Source: an uncultured Collinsella sp. (GTDB taxonomy: Bacteria; Actinomycetota; Coriobacteriia; Coriobacteriales; Coriobacteriaceae). Taken from it: a stretch of 10,152 nucleotides of DNA. The position numbers were made by a program, and so were the translations under genes. The notes beneath the pieces were generated by a model. The model saw only the letters and a list, made by a program, of their open reading frames with translations. It searched no databases and was not told where the DNA came from. Positions 1-6,278 of the stretch are shown here, in pieces. Each line of letters begins with the position of its first letter. Within the stretch, counting starts at the first letter, position 1. The stretch is taken from positions 1-10,152 of the forward strand of contig USHS01000027.1 in NCBI GenBank assembly GCA_900554585.1, in the 5' to 3' direction.

Positions 1-23
1 TCGGAGATGTGTATAAGAGACAG
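1..23 (+). other. Nextera/Tn5 sequencing adapter remnant (artefact)
   Basis: Bases 5-23 are exactly the 19-bp Tn5 mosaic end AGATGTGTATAAGAGACAG. The preceding TCGG matches the end of the Illumina Nextera read-2 transposase adapter. This is untrimmed library sequence at a contig edge, not genomic DNA. Translated in two frames it gives the artefactual N-termini MYKRQ and MCIRDS, so any protein model starting at base 7 or 9 is wrong. Confidence 0.97.
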
Positions 24-680
24 CTTGACGAGATCGCCGAGGCTAAGAGCTGGGGCTGCCTTGCCGGCGTCACCACCAACCCGTCCCTGTACGCCAAGAC
101 CGGCGGCAAGCTGGCCGACTTTGAGCCTCACATGCTCAAGATCGCCGAGCTTTGCGAGGGGCTGCCCGTGTCCGCCGAGTCCACCGCGACCACTGCCGAG
201 GGCATGATCGAGGAGGGCAAGCGCCTTGCTGCCCTCGCCCCCAACATCGTGGTCAAGCTCCCCGTCTGCGAGGCCGGCCTCGCCGCCTGCCGTGCGCTGG
301 CCGATGCTGGCGTGCGCGTCAACATGACGCTCGTCTTCTCGCCGACGCAGGCCCTTATGGCCGCCAACGCCGGTGCTCGCTACATCAGCCCGTTTGTCGG
401 TCGTTTCGACGACATCGCCGAGGACGGTATCTCGCAGCTCGACAACGTCGTGACCTGCATTAAGAACTACGACTGGACGGGCAAGAACGTCGACGACACC
501 GTCGAGATCATCACCGCCTCGGTTCGTACGCCCAACCACGTAACCCAGGCCGCGCTGCTTGGCGCCGATATCGCGACCGTGCCCATGGCAGCCCTTAAGA
601 AGTGCCTGCACCATCCGCTGACCGATCAGGGCCTTGCCTCGTTCGAGGCCGACTGGCAGAAGGTCGTCGCTCAGGCTTAA
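24..680 (+). CDS. tal: Transaldolase, TalC/fructose-6-phosphate aldolase-like subfamily (5' truncated)
   Basis: This is a small class I aldolase of the TalC/FSA type, 218 residues visible. Such enzymes transfer a dihydroxyacetone unit between sugar phosphates in the cytoplasmic non-oxidative pentose phosphate pathway, or cleave fructose 6-phosphate. The family marker TTNPSL lies near the start of the visible part. The Schiff-base lysine is in IVVKLP (Lys codon 255-257), and further conserved blocks are NMTLVFSPTQA, YISPFVGR and ASVRTPNHV. Full-length members are about 215-225 residues and begin roughly MKFFIDTAN, so only some 8-10 residues are missing. The true start lies beyond the contig edge, where adapter sequence has replaced it. 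It is followed after 63 bases by the transketolase pair, which supports a pentose phosphate role. Separating transaldolase from F6P aldolase activity by sequence alone is uncertain. Confidence 0.93.
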   Translation, partial: LDEIAEAKSWGCLAGVTTNPSLYAKTGGKLADFEPHMLKIAELCEGLPVSAESTATTAEGMIEEGKRLAALAPNIVVKLPVCEAGLAACRALADAGVRVNMTLVFSPTQALMAANAGARYISPFVGRFDDIAEDGISQLDNVVTCIKNYDWTGKNVDDTVEIITASVRTPNHVTQAALLGADIATVPMAALKKCLHHPLTDQGLASFEADWQKVVAQA

Positions 681-691
681 CGAGTGGATTG

Positions 692-728
692 CCCCGGCAT
701 CGTGTCATCCGGTGCCGGGGTTGTTCTC
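692..728 (+). terminator. Intercistronic hairpin between transaldolase and transketolase genes
   Basis: CCCCGGCA (692-699) and TGCCGGGG (713-720) form a perfect 8-bp GC-rich stem with a 13-nt loop, followed by the T-rich TTGTTCTC. It could be a weak intrinsic terminator or attenuator, or an mRNA-processing/stability hairpin that sets transaldolase apart from transketolase expression. The poor U-tract favours partial rather than complete termination. Confidence 0.45.
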
Positions 729-743
729 AAGAGAGGAATTCGT

Positions 744-1574
744 ATGACCAACCAGGAGCTGGCGAAGGTCGCCAATGAGGTCAGGAAGGGTGTCGTGACT
801 GCGGTTCACGCGGCCAAGTCGGGACACCCGGGTGGATCGCTCGGTGCTGCCGACATCATGACGTATCTGTACTTTGAGGAAATGAATATCGATCCTGCCG
901 ACCCTCACAAGGCCGATCGCGATCGCTTTGTGCTCTCCAAGGGTCACGCGGCGCCGGGCCTGTATTCGGTGTTGGCAAATCGCGGCTATTTTCCCGTCGA
1001 AGAGCTCGAGACGCTCCGCCATATTGGCAGCCGACTGCAGGGCCATCCCAACATGAACGACACCCCGGGCATCGATATGTCCACCGGATCGCTCGGTCAG
1101 GGCATCTCTGCTGCAGTTGGAATGGCGCTTGCCGCTAAGCACTGGGGCGACGGCTACCGTGTCTACACGTTGCTGGGCGACGGTGAGTGCGAGGAGGGCC
1201 AGGTGTGGGAGGCGGCCATGTTTGCCGGCAACCATACGCTCGACAATCTTGTTGCCGTCGTCGACCACAACGGCTTGCAGATTGACGGCACGATCGATGA
1301 GGTCAACTCGGCCATGCCGCTCGCTGACAAGTTCCGCGCCTTTAAGTGGCATGTGATAGAGCTAGCCGATGGCAACGACATGGCGCAGATTGAGGCGGCT
1401 TTCGCTGAGGCTCGTGAGGTGACCGGCGTGCCCGTCGCTATCATCGCCGAGACGGTGAAGGGCAAAGGCGTCTCCTTTATGGAGAACCAGGTTGGCTGGC
1501 ATGGCAAGGCGCCCAATGACGAGCAGTTTGAGCAGGCCATGGCCGAGCTCGCGGCAGCAGGAGAGGAGCTCTAA
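744..1574 (+). CDS. Transketolase, N-terminal (TPP-binding) subunit
   Basis: A 276-residue half-transketolase that carries the thiamine-diphosphate-binding domain and works with the next gene product to move two-carbon units between sugar phosphates. Visible motifs are SGHPGGSLG (residues 26-34), the His in SKGHAAPGLY (about 65-74), STGSLGQG (113-120), and the TPP/Mg motif that begins GDGECEEGQ at 145 and ends near VVDHN (about 172-176). The start at 744 was chosen because GAGAGGAA (731-738) is a good ribosome-binding site and MTNQELAKVANEVRKG matches normal N-termini. An upstream in-frame ATG at 684 would put the intercistronic hairpin inside the protein. The stop codon overlaps the next start (TAATG), so the two halves are translationally coupled. 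Split transketolases are common in bacteria and archaea. Confidence 0.95.
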   Translation: MTNQELAKVANEVRKGVVTAVHAAKSGHPGGSLGAADIMTYLYFEEMNIDPADPHKADRDRFVLSKGHAAPGLYSVLANRGYFPVEELETLRHIGSRLQGHPNMNDTPGIDMSTGSLGQGISAAVGMALAAKHWGDGYRVYTLLGDGECEEGQVWEAAMFAGNHTLDNLVAVVDHNGLQIDGTIDEVNSAMPLADKFRAFKWHVIELADGNDMAQIEAAFAEAREVTGVPVAIIAETVKGKGVSFMENQVGWHGKAPNDEQFEQAMAELAAAGEEL

Positions 1575-2512
1575 TGGCAGAGGTCAAAAAAGTCGCCACG
1601 CGCGTAAGCTACGGCGAGGCGCTCGTCGAGCTGGGCAATGAGCACGATGACTTTGTAGTGCTCGATGCCGACCTGGCTGCCGCTACGCAGACGGGTAAGT
1701 TTAAGGCTGCTCACCCTGAGCGCTTTTACGATGCCGGCATCGCCGAGAGCAACCTGATGGGTCTTGCCGCCGGCATCGCGACCACGGGCCGCGTTGCTTT
1801 TGCGAGCACCTTTGCGATGTTTGCCGCCGGTCGCGCCTACGAGCAGGTCCGCAATTCCATTGGCTACCCGCACCTCAACGTCAAGATTGGCGCTACCCAT
1901 GCCGGCATTTCGGTGGGCGAGGACGGCGCCACGCACCAGTGCTGCGAGGATATCGCACTCATGCGCACGATTCCGGGTATGACGGTGGTCGTTCCCGCCG
2001 ACGACGTCGAGGCTCGTGCCTGTGTGCGCGCCGCCTATGAGTTTGAGGGCCCGGTTTACATGCGCTTCGGCCGCCTGGCAACACCGGTCATTAACGATCG
2101 CGAGGACTATGAGTTCAAGATTGGTCGCGGCGTGGTCGTGCGCGAGGGGTCCGATGTGACTATCGTCGCATGCGGCCTCATGGTCGCCGAGGCGCTTGAG
2201 GCTGCCGAGGCGCTCGCTGCCGATGGCATCGATGCCGAGGTCATCAACATACACACGATCAAGCCGCTCGATGAGCGCCTGGTGGTTGCCAGCGCCAAGA
2301 AGACTGGTCGCGTGGTCACCGCCGAGGAGCATTCGATTATCGGTGGTCTTGGCGAGGCCGTGGCCTCGGTGCTCGCGGAGCAGCATCCGGTGCCGATGCG
2401 ACGCGTCGGCGTGCGCGATGTGTACGGTGAATCCGGTCCTGCGGTTGATCTGCTGCACAAGTACGGTTTGGACGCCGGCGGCATCGAAGCTGCGGTCAGG
2501 TCCGTGTTGTAA
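1574..2512 (+). CDS. Transketolase, C-terminal (pyrimidine-binding) subunit
   Basis: A 312-residue partner of the preceding gene. It holds the pyrimidine-binding domain and the C-terminal transketolase domain, and completes the active site in a heteromeric enzyme. The catalytic glutamate that activates TPP is expected in GIAESNLMG (Glu58). Other family blocks are GATHAGISVGEDGATHQ (106-122), YMRFGR and, near the C-terminal domain, TAEEHSIIGGLGEAV. The start ATG shares its A with the stop of the upstream subunit, which points to 1:1 translational coupling. A DXS-type enzyme is unlikely because the protein is split and follows a TalC-type transaldolase. The substrate range cannot be read from the sequence. 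Confidence 0.95.
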   Translation: MAEVKKVATRVSYGEALVELGNEHDDFVVLDADLAAATQTGKFKAAHPERFYDAGIAESNLMGLAAGIATTGRVAFASTFAMFAAGRAYEQVRNSIGYPHLNVKIGATHAGISVGEDGATHQCCEDIALMRTIPGMTVVVPADDVEARACVRAAYEFEGPVYMRFGRLATPVINDREDYEFKIGRGVVVREGSDVTIVACGLMVAEALEAAEALAADGIDAEVINIHTIKPLDERLVVASAKKTGRVVTAEEHSIIGGLGEAVASVLAEQHPVPMRRVGVRDVYGESGPAVDLLHKYGLDAGGIEAAVRSVL

Positions 2513-2523
2513 GGAAGGTTTTC

Positions 2524-2976
2524 ATGGGATTTGTATCTGCCAACCAAGTGACGATAGGGTATACCGCCGCCTCGCGCGAGGACGCCCTGCATTATTTGTC
2601 CGAGCAGGCAATCGAACTCGGCTTTGCCGATGACGCATCTGCCGTAGAGGCTGCCTTTATTGCTCGCGAGAACGAGGCCGAGACCGGGCTTGTCGCCGGT
2701 TTTGCCGTTCCGCATGCCAAGAGCGATGCGATCCATACGCCGGGTGTGGCCGTGCTCAAGCTGTCCGAGCCTGTTGAGTGGCCGAGCTTTGATGGCGTAC
2801 CCGTCGATGTGGCGCTCGCGCTGTACGTGCCCGCCGGCGAGGCCGGAACCACGCATCTGCGCCTGCTCTCCAAAGCTGCCGTGATGCTGATGGACGCAGG
2901 CTTCCGTGACAAAGTGCGTGCGAGCACCGATCCTGTTGAGATTGCGGAGCTCATCAATAGCGGACTCGAAGACTAG
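2524..2976 (+). CDS. PTS sugar transporter EIIA component, fructose family
   Basis: A 150-residue single-domain EIIA of the fructose/mannitol PTS superfamily (PTS_EIIA type 2). It accepts phosphate from HPr and passes it to an EIIB domain, phosphorylating a sugar during uptake. The phosphorylated histidine is His64 in GFAVPHAKSD (59-68). The later segments VEWPSFDGVPVD and HLRLLSKAAVMLMD (111-124) match the fructose-type fold. No EIIB or EIIC is present in the window, so partners may lie upstream of the contig edge or elsewhere. It sits 11 bases after transketolase with the ribosome-binding site AAGGAAGG (2511-2518) overlapping that stop, so it belongs to the operon. The substrate is unknown; a sugar or sugar alcohol feeding the pentose phosphate pathway is a reasonable guess. 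A regulatory (PtsN-like) role is less likely from context. Confidence 0.88.
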   Translation: MGFVSANQVTIGYTAASREDALHYLSEQAIELGFADDASAVEAAFIARENEAETGLVAGFAVPHAKSDAIHTPGVAVLKLSEPVEWPSFDGVPVDVALALYVPAGEAGTTHLRLLSKAAVMLMDAGFRDKVRASTDPVEIAELINSGLED

Positions 2977-3018
2977 AACGGTCATCCCGTTCAATCAATT
3001 GATCCTTCTCCAAGGAAA

Positions 3019-3062
3019 AGGGCCGCGACGCCGTATGGGTGTCACGGCCCTATTTGCGTTTC
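3019..3062 (+). terminator. Intrinsic terminator of the tal-transketolase-EIIA operon
   Basis: Bases 3019-3032 pair with 3038-3051. The 14-position stem has one C/A mismatch (3026/3044) and one G-U pair (3030/3040) and closes a 5-nt loop GTATG. TATTTGCGTTT follows. It begins 42 bases after the EIIA stop codon and fits a Rho-independent terminator. Confidence 0.85.
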
Positions 3063-3107
3063 CCCAGATAAAACCTGCCAAAATAAACCTGTCCCTTATT
3101 GGTAGGT
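3063..3107 (+). repeat. Dispersed palindromic repeat, copy 1 (CCTGTCCC loop)
   Basis: Bases 3063-3095 are the exact reverse complement of 6292-6324, a perfect 33-bp match. ACCTGCCAA (3073-3081) and TTGGTAGGT (3099-3107) form a 9-bp stem with one G-T wobble and a 17-nt loop holding AAACCTGTCCC. The copy at 6277-6324 makes the same hairpin with the same loop length. Conservation of the stem where the bases have changed suggests that the structure itself matters. Confidence 0.85.
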
Positions 3108-3143
3108 CAGTTAACGCAGTCCGGGTTGAGCATATGCGAGCGA

Positions 3144-3243
3144 GCGGGCTCCGGGTGCGGTAGGGTGACGTGAAACAAGCGGGCGCTGACCTTTTGGTCG
3201 CGCCCGTGAAGTTGAACGTCAGATTGCCGTGCCCGGAGCCCGC
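3144..3243. repeat. Long imperfect inverted repeat, about 100 bp
   Basis: GCGGGCTCCGGG (3144-3155) is perfectly complementary to CCCGGAGCCCGC (3232-3243). Continuing inward, the 28-nt arms (3144-3171 and 3216-3243) match again at TGACGT/ACGTCA. In the centre is the hairpin 3180-3206. The whole could fold as one long interrupted stem. No protein or known RNA family was recognised. Confidence 0.7.
3173..3207 (-). terminator. Probable larE terminator hairpin
   Basis: CGGGCGC (3180-3186) plus GACC (3188-3191) pairs with GGTCGCGCCCG (3196-3206) around a TTTT loop, with T3187 bulged. Read on the minus strand, the stem is followed by CTTGTTTCAC, a short T-rich tail. That orientation fits termination of larE transcription rather than transcription from the left. 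Confidence 0.55.
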
Positions 3244-3257
3244 GCAGCGCCGAGCAG

Positions 3258-3282
3258 TTACGCCGTTTGTAAAACGGCGTAA
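3258..3282. repeat. Perfect hairpin next to the larE stop codon
   Basis: TTACGCCGTTT (3258-3268) and AAACGGCGTAA (3272-3282) form an 11-bp perfect stem with a 3-nt loop, starting one base beyond the larE stop codon. It lacks a clear U-tract on either strand. An mRNA 3'-end stabiliser or part of a terminator array for larE is likely. Confidence 0.7.
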
Positions 3283-3283
3283 C

Positions 3284-4162
3284 CTAAAGGTTCATGTTGC
3301 CGTGGATGTAGGGGGTGACTTCGGGGGAGATATGGCCGCAGCCCAGCTCGCGCAGTGCGGACTCGATAATGGCGGGCAGCGGGGTCTTGCCCTTGTCGTC
3401 GACGGCGGCACCGCCGAGGGTGGCAATCTTGGCAACATCTGCGGGTGCGGCCTCGATATGCATGCAGCCGCCGACCAGGCGTGCGCGTACCTGTGCCAGA
3501 TCAAGATCGTGCAGGTAATCCTCGCAGGCGCGGATTAAATCGACTTTCTCGCGCGTAAGCTCCTCGCCCGTGGGGACGCGGGTGGCAAGACATGCTCCCG
3601 CCGGTAGGTTCCAAACGGGATAGCCCCATGCGCGCAGCAGCTCGCGCTCTTCGTCCTTGGTAAAGCCGACCTCCATAAGGGGTGAGCGTACGCCGAGCTC
3701 TTCTGCCGCACGCATGCCGGGGCGGTAGTCACCGCGATCGCTTGCATTGCTGCCATCGATGACGGTGGGAAAGCCGAGCGACTTGGCGTGGTTGACGATG
3801 GCGGTAAAGCCGGCGTGCTTGCAGTGGTAGCAGCGATTGGCATCGTTGCAGGCTACTTGGGGGAGCTGCAACTGATCCACCGAAAGATTGAGCACGGGGA
3901 GCTTAAAATGCGGCCCCTCATTGGCCTGCCCATCAACGGACTGCTCAAACGAAGCCTGCTCGGGCGTGCCGATGAGCGGCGTGGTGAGATGGACGAGGAG
4001 GGTATTGGTAGGCATGATGCGGGCGCATACGGCGGCCAAAAAGCTGCTGTCAACGCCGCCGGAAAACCCGATAGCCACGCGTCCGTATGCCAAAAGCAGC
4101 TGTTCGAGCGCCGATAGCTTGTCTTGAAGCTCCTCTGCGGGTGCCGTGGTGTCTAAAATCAT
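3284..4162 (-). CDS. larE: LarE-like ATP-dependent sacrificial sulfurtransferase (PP-loop)
   Basis: A 292-residue PP-loop ATP pyrophosphatase. LarE adenylates the pyridinium biscarboxylate precursor and donates sulfur to it while building the nickel-pincer cofactor of lactate racemase and its relatives. The PP-loop is FSGGVDSS (residues 33-40). NRCYHCK (109-115) and the DGSNASDRGDYRPGM block (136-150) are typical of the family. Cys191 in AGACLATRVP occupies the position of the sacrificial cysteine, in the single-cysteine form rather than the three-cysteine cluster form. The start at 4162 has AAGGAT (complement of 4169-4174) as ribosome-binding site. larB, larC and larA are absent from the window. 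Another PP-loop sulfur-transfer role is possible but less likely. Confidence 0.88.
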   Translation of the reverse strand: MILDTTAPAEELQDKLSALEQLLLAYGRVAIGFSGGVDSSFLAAVCARIMPTNTLLVHLTTPLIGTPEQASFEQSVDGQANEGPHFKLPVLNLSVDQLQLPQVACNDANRCYHCKHAGFTAIVNHAKSLGFPTVIDGSNASDRGDYRPGMRAAEELGVRSPLMEVGFTKDEERELLRAWGYPVWNLPAGACLATRVPTGEELTREKVDLIRACEDYLHDLDLAQVRARLVGGCMHIEAAPADVAKIATLGGAAVDDKGKTPLPAIIESALRELGCGHISPEVTPYIHGNMNL

Positions 4163-4335
4163 GAAACGATCCTTATCGTTGAGTACTCGATCGAAAACTA
4201 TAATCCTAATGCGTTACTTGCCATAAGACTTCTATCTGTGTAACGAAAGTGCAATATGGTATATACGTTATATACAAGTTGCCAAATGCGGTAGAGTTGC
4301 AGCAACGTGACAGCGAGAGTCGATGGGGGGCCGAT
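4163..4335. promoter_or_regulatory. Divergent promoter region between larE and the HAD gene
   Basis: This stretch is AT-richer than its surroundings and separates two divergent genes. A perfect TATAAT lies at 4199-4204 on the plus strand with a poor -35 (TCGTTG, 4176-4181, 17-nt spacer), giving a possible HAD transcript with a leader of about 125 nt. The minus strand carries ATTATAG-like -10 sequence in the same place for larE. Overlapping short palindromes GAGTACTC (4181-4188) and TCGATCGA (4187-4194) sit at the likely larE leader. Promoter assignments are tentative. Confidence 0.4.
4259..4275. promoter_or_regulatory. Candidate operator GTATATA-CGT-TATATAC
   Basis: Two perfect 7-bp inverted arms, GTATATA (4259-4265) and TATATAC (4269-4275), are separated by 3 bp. 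This size and AT-rich GT...AC shape resembles binding sites of dimeric regulators such as the GntR family. It lies 60 bp upstream of the HAD start. No cognate regulator is identified in the window. Confidence 0.4.
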
Positions 4336-4986
4336 ATGATCAAGGCTGTTATTTTTGACATGGACGGAACGCTGGTCGATACCGAGCGTTTGGGCATTAA
4401 GGCATGGAAGGCGGGCGCTGCCGAGCTGGGGGTCGCGATTGATGAAGCGCTGATCCATCAGTTTATCGGTCGCACCCTACCCGATGTCATGGAAATCCTT
4501 GATAAGCATTACGGCAGCCACGAAACCACCGAGGCGGTCTATGCCCGCCACAAGGAGATTCGCGATGAGATGGTCAAGACCGAACTGGAGCTTAAGGCCG
4601 GCGCCGCCGAGTGCATAGACGAGCTGCTGGCTGCGGGCTATCACGTGGGTCTAGCGACGTCGTCGCGCCTCGCTACGGCCGAACGCAACCTTAAGATGGT
4701 CGGCCTCTTTGACAAGTTTGAGACGGTGACCTGTGGCGAGGACGTCGTGCACGGCAAGCCCGACCCCGAGATGTATCTGCTCGCCTGCGAGCGCGCGGGC
4801 TTTGCCCCCGAGGAGTGCGCCGTGGTCGAGGATTCGCGCAACGGCTGCGTCTCGGGCATCACGGCCGGCTGCCATGTCTTCGCCGTCCCCGATATCGTGC
4901 CGCTGCCGCAGGACGTGGTGGATGGCTGCGAGGTCGTGCTCGACACGTTGTTCGATCTGGCGGCGGCGGTCAAGGCCGTGCGCTAG
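4336..4986 (+). CDS. HAD-superfamily hydrolase, beta-phosphoglucomutase/phosphatase-like
   Basis: A 216-residue HAD enzyme with a C1 helical cap, of the beta-phosphoglucomutase/phosphoglycolate phosphatase-like subfamily IA. Motif I is FDMDGTLVD with the nucleophile Asp8 and acid/base Asp10. Motif II is Ser109 in LATSS. Motif III is Lys141 in HGKPDPEMY, and motif IV is VVEDSRNG (Glu165, Asp166). Full motifs imply an active phosphotransferase; the substrate cannot be told. The ATG at 4336 is chosen because the HAD fold starts right there (MIKAVIFDMDG) and a GGGGGG-containing ribosome-binding site (4325-4330) precedes it. An upstream in-frame ATG at 4249 would add 29 unrelated residues and overlap the candidate operator. 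The gene is alone, divergent from larE and convergent with lacI. Confidence 0.9.
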   Translation: MIKAVIFDMDGTLVDTERLGIKAWKAGAAELGVAIDEALIHQFIGRTLPDVMEILDKHYGSHETTEAVYARHKEIRDEMVKTELELKAGAAECIDELLAAGYHVGLATSSRLATAERNLKMVGLFDKFETVTCGEDVVHGKPDPEMYLLACERAGFAPEECAVVEDSRNGCVSGITAGCHVFAVPDIVPLPQDVVDGCEVVLDTLFDLAAAVKAVR

Positions 4987-5024
4987 GCAATTGCGGCGTT
5001 GAAGCGAGTAATTGGCCGTCTTTG

Positions 5025-5074
5025 CGCTTAAGTAAAAGAGGTCCGGCAATGGTCGGGCCTCTTTTACTTAAGCG
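5025..5074. terminator. Bidirectional terminator between HAD and lacI genes
   Basis: Bases 5025-5044 pair with 5055-5074 over 20 positions with a single G-U pair, closing a 10-nt loop. An A-run in the left arm and CTTTTACTT in the right arm give U-rich sequence on whichever strand is transcribed. It lies 38 bases after the HAD stop and 25 bases after the convergent lacI stop, so it can serve both genes. Confidence 0.88.
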
Positions 5075-5099
5075 GCGTTTTGGCATACTGGCCGACGTG

Positions 5100-6212
5100 C
5101 TATAGATACGCGCCTAGGTTGATGGCCGTGGCGTCGGTCTGGGTGTTTGCCTGGGTGCTGGCGCGCTCCAGTAGGAACGGCCGCACGAGTTCTTGGCGGT
5201 TGATATCCTCCGCGGTGGTGACTGCGGTGACGGTGCGTGCTGCAGAGCCGACGTGGATATGCTTGGTCTTTGTCGGGACCTTGTTCTCGATTTGCTCCAT
5301 CAGCAGTTGGACACCCTTGCGGCCAATCTCGTAGCCCGGGGGCGCTACCGTAGTGAGCGGGACCGATCCGCTCCAAGCGAGTGGGTTGCCGTCGCATCCG
5401 GCCACGCGAACCTGCTCGGGGACGGAGATGCCTTTGTCGACCAATGCTGAGATAACGCCCGAGGCCAACACGTCGGTCAGGCCGACGACAAAATCGGGGC
5501 GTTCATTGGCAGGGCGCCCGGCAATCTGAGCGCCAATGCTGTAGCCGTCTGCCGCGGTATTCCACTCTCCGGCGTCAATGACCTCAATTTTGTTATCGGG
5601 ATGCAGGGCGAGGGCCTTGTGAATGCCAAGTACGCGCAGGGTGAGCTGCATGAATGCCGCTCTGCCCACAACGGTGATATGGTGTGCGCCGCGGGCGATG
5701 GCGAGCTCGGCGATAATGCGCCCCTGTGCCTCGTTGTCGGCCGCTACGTAGTAGCCGGGCTCGGAGCAGTGGATGTCCAGATGGACGATCGGCACGGGCA
5801 TCTTGGTCGTTGCGGGGTGCCAGTCGGGGGATGCCATGGGCTGAACCATGACGCCGGACATTTGCGTGCCCATAAAGTAGCGCAGGTAATGGTCCTGGAG
5901 AATATCGTCGTTATCGGCGTTGGCGATGAGTAGGTCGTAACCGTGCTTGCGGGCCTCGTTATGGGCGCCGCTGGCAATTTGGAGCGAAAAACCGTGGTCG
6001 AGACGGGGGAGCACCAGGCCAAAGGACTTGGTGGCGCCGCCTGCGAGCTGACGGGCGCTTTGGTTGGGCAGGTAGCCCAGTCGATTGATGGTTTCGTTGA
6101 TGAGTTTGAGGGTCTCGGGGCGCAGCTTTTCGGGGTGGTTGAGCGCGTTGGAAACCGTGCCCAACGAAACCCCGGCTTCGCGCGCGACGTCGCTGATTTT
6201 AACCTTTGCCAT
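5100..6212 (-). CDS. LacI-family transcriptional regulator
   Basis: A 370-residue LacI/GalR regulator. The N-terminal helix-turn-helix is ISDVAREAGVSLGTVSNAL (residues 6-24), followed by the hinge helix QSARQLAGG (51-59). A periplasmic-binding-protein-like effector domain runs from about residue 62 (KSFGLVLPRLDHGF) and includes VAGCDGNPLAWSG and the VPLTTVAPPGYEIGRKGVQLL segment typical of the family. The effector is probably a sugar but cannot be identified. The start at 6212 fits the MAKVKISDVA N-terminus and has AAAGGGG (complement of 6218-6224) as ribosome-binding site. An upstream ATG at 6257 would include the promoter and operator. The protein ends with a low-complexity tail of about 18 residues beyond the usual C-terminus. 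No adjacent catabolic operon shares its strand, so its targets may include itself or distant genes. Confidence 0.92.
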   Translation of the reverse strand: MAKVKISDVAREAGVSLGTVSNALNHPEKLRPETLKLINETINRLGYLPNQSARQLAGGATKSFGLVLPRLDHGFSLQIASGAHNEARKHGYDLLIANADNDDILQDHYLRYFMGTQMSGVMVQPMASPDWHPATTKMPVPIVHLDIHCSEPGYYVAADNEAQGRIIAELAIARGAHHITVVGRAAFMQLTLRVLGIHKALALHPDNKIEVIDAGEWNTAADGYSIGAQIAGRPANERPDFVVGLTDVLASGVISALVDKGISVPEQVRVAGCDGNPLAWSGSVPLTTVAPPGYEIGRKGVQLLMEQIENKVPTKTKHIHVGSAARTVTAVTTAEDINRQELVRPFLLERASTQANTQTDATAINLGAYL

Positions 6213-6222
6213 AGCGGCCCCT

Positions 6223-6236
6223 TTGATGCGTTTCAA
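6223..6236. promoter_or_regulatory. Candidate LacI-family operator in front of lacI
   Basis: TTGATGCGTTTCAA has the symmetric form TTGA-NN-CG-NN-TCAA, with the central CG usual in LacI/GalR operators. It lies 10 bp upstream of the start codon and just downstream of the predicted -10 box. A bound repressor there would block its own transcription, implying autoregulation. The two inner pairs are not symmetric, so this is a candidate only. Confidence 0.5.
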
Positions 6237-6247
6237 GTACAAGCCAG

Positions 6248-6278
6248 ATTGTAGCATCGCTCGTCCCTAGGGTGTCAA
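6248..6278 (-). promoter_or_regulatory. lacI promoter
   Basis: Read on the minus strand, a perfect TTGACA (complement of 6273-6278) and TACAAT (complement of 6248-6253) are separated by 19 bp. The -10 is extended (TGCTACAAT), which can offset the long spacer. The last two bases of the -35 box lie inside the palindromic repeat that begins at 6277. Confidence 0.6.

Larger units (their letters stand above)
2977..3283. other. 307-bp intergenic region packed with palindromes
   Basis: No convincing gene is seen here. The region lies between convergent EIIA and larE. In order it holds the operon terminator, a CCTGTCCC-loop repeat (3063-3107), an imperfect inverted repeat of about 100 bp (3144-3243) with an inner hairpin, and a short perfect hairpin next to the larE stop (3258-3282). 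Short open frames across it lack ribosome-binding sites and recognisable protein content. Confidence 0.75.

Noticed and set aside
7-207. Small ORF beginning MCIRDS
   Set aside because: Its start lies in adapter sequence and it runs out of frame through transaldolase.
1571-2994. Long minus-strand frames opposite transketolase C and EIIA (about 295 codons each)
   Set aside because: They are shadows of well-supported genes in the other strand, His/Arg-rich and without known motifs.
3108-3283. tRNA or other classic RNA gene in the structured gap
   Set aside because: No cloverleaf, T-loop GTTCRA motif or CCA end could be matched on either strand; the pairing is long inverted arms instead.
2906-3538. 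Small plus-strand ORFs across the EIIA-larE gap
   Set aside because: They overlap a terminator, repeats or the antisense of larE, lack ribosome-binding sites, and show no protein family features.
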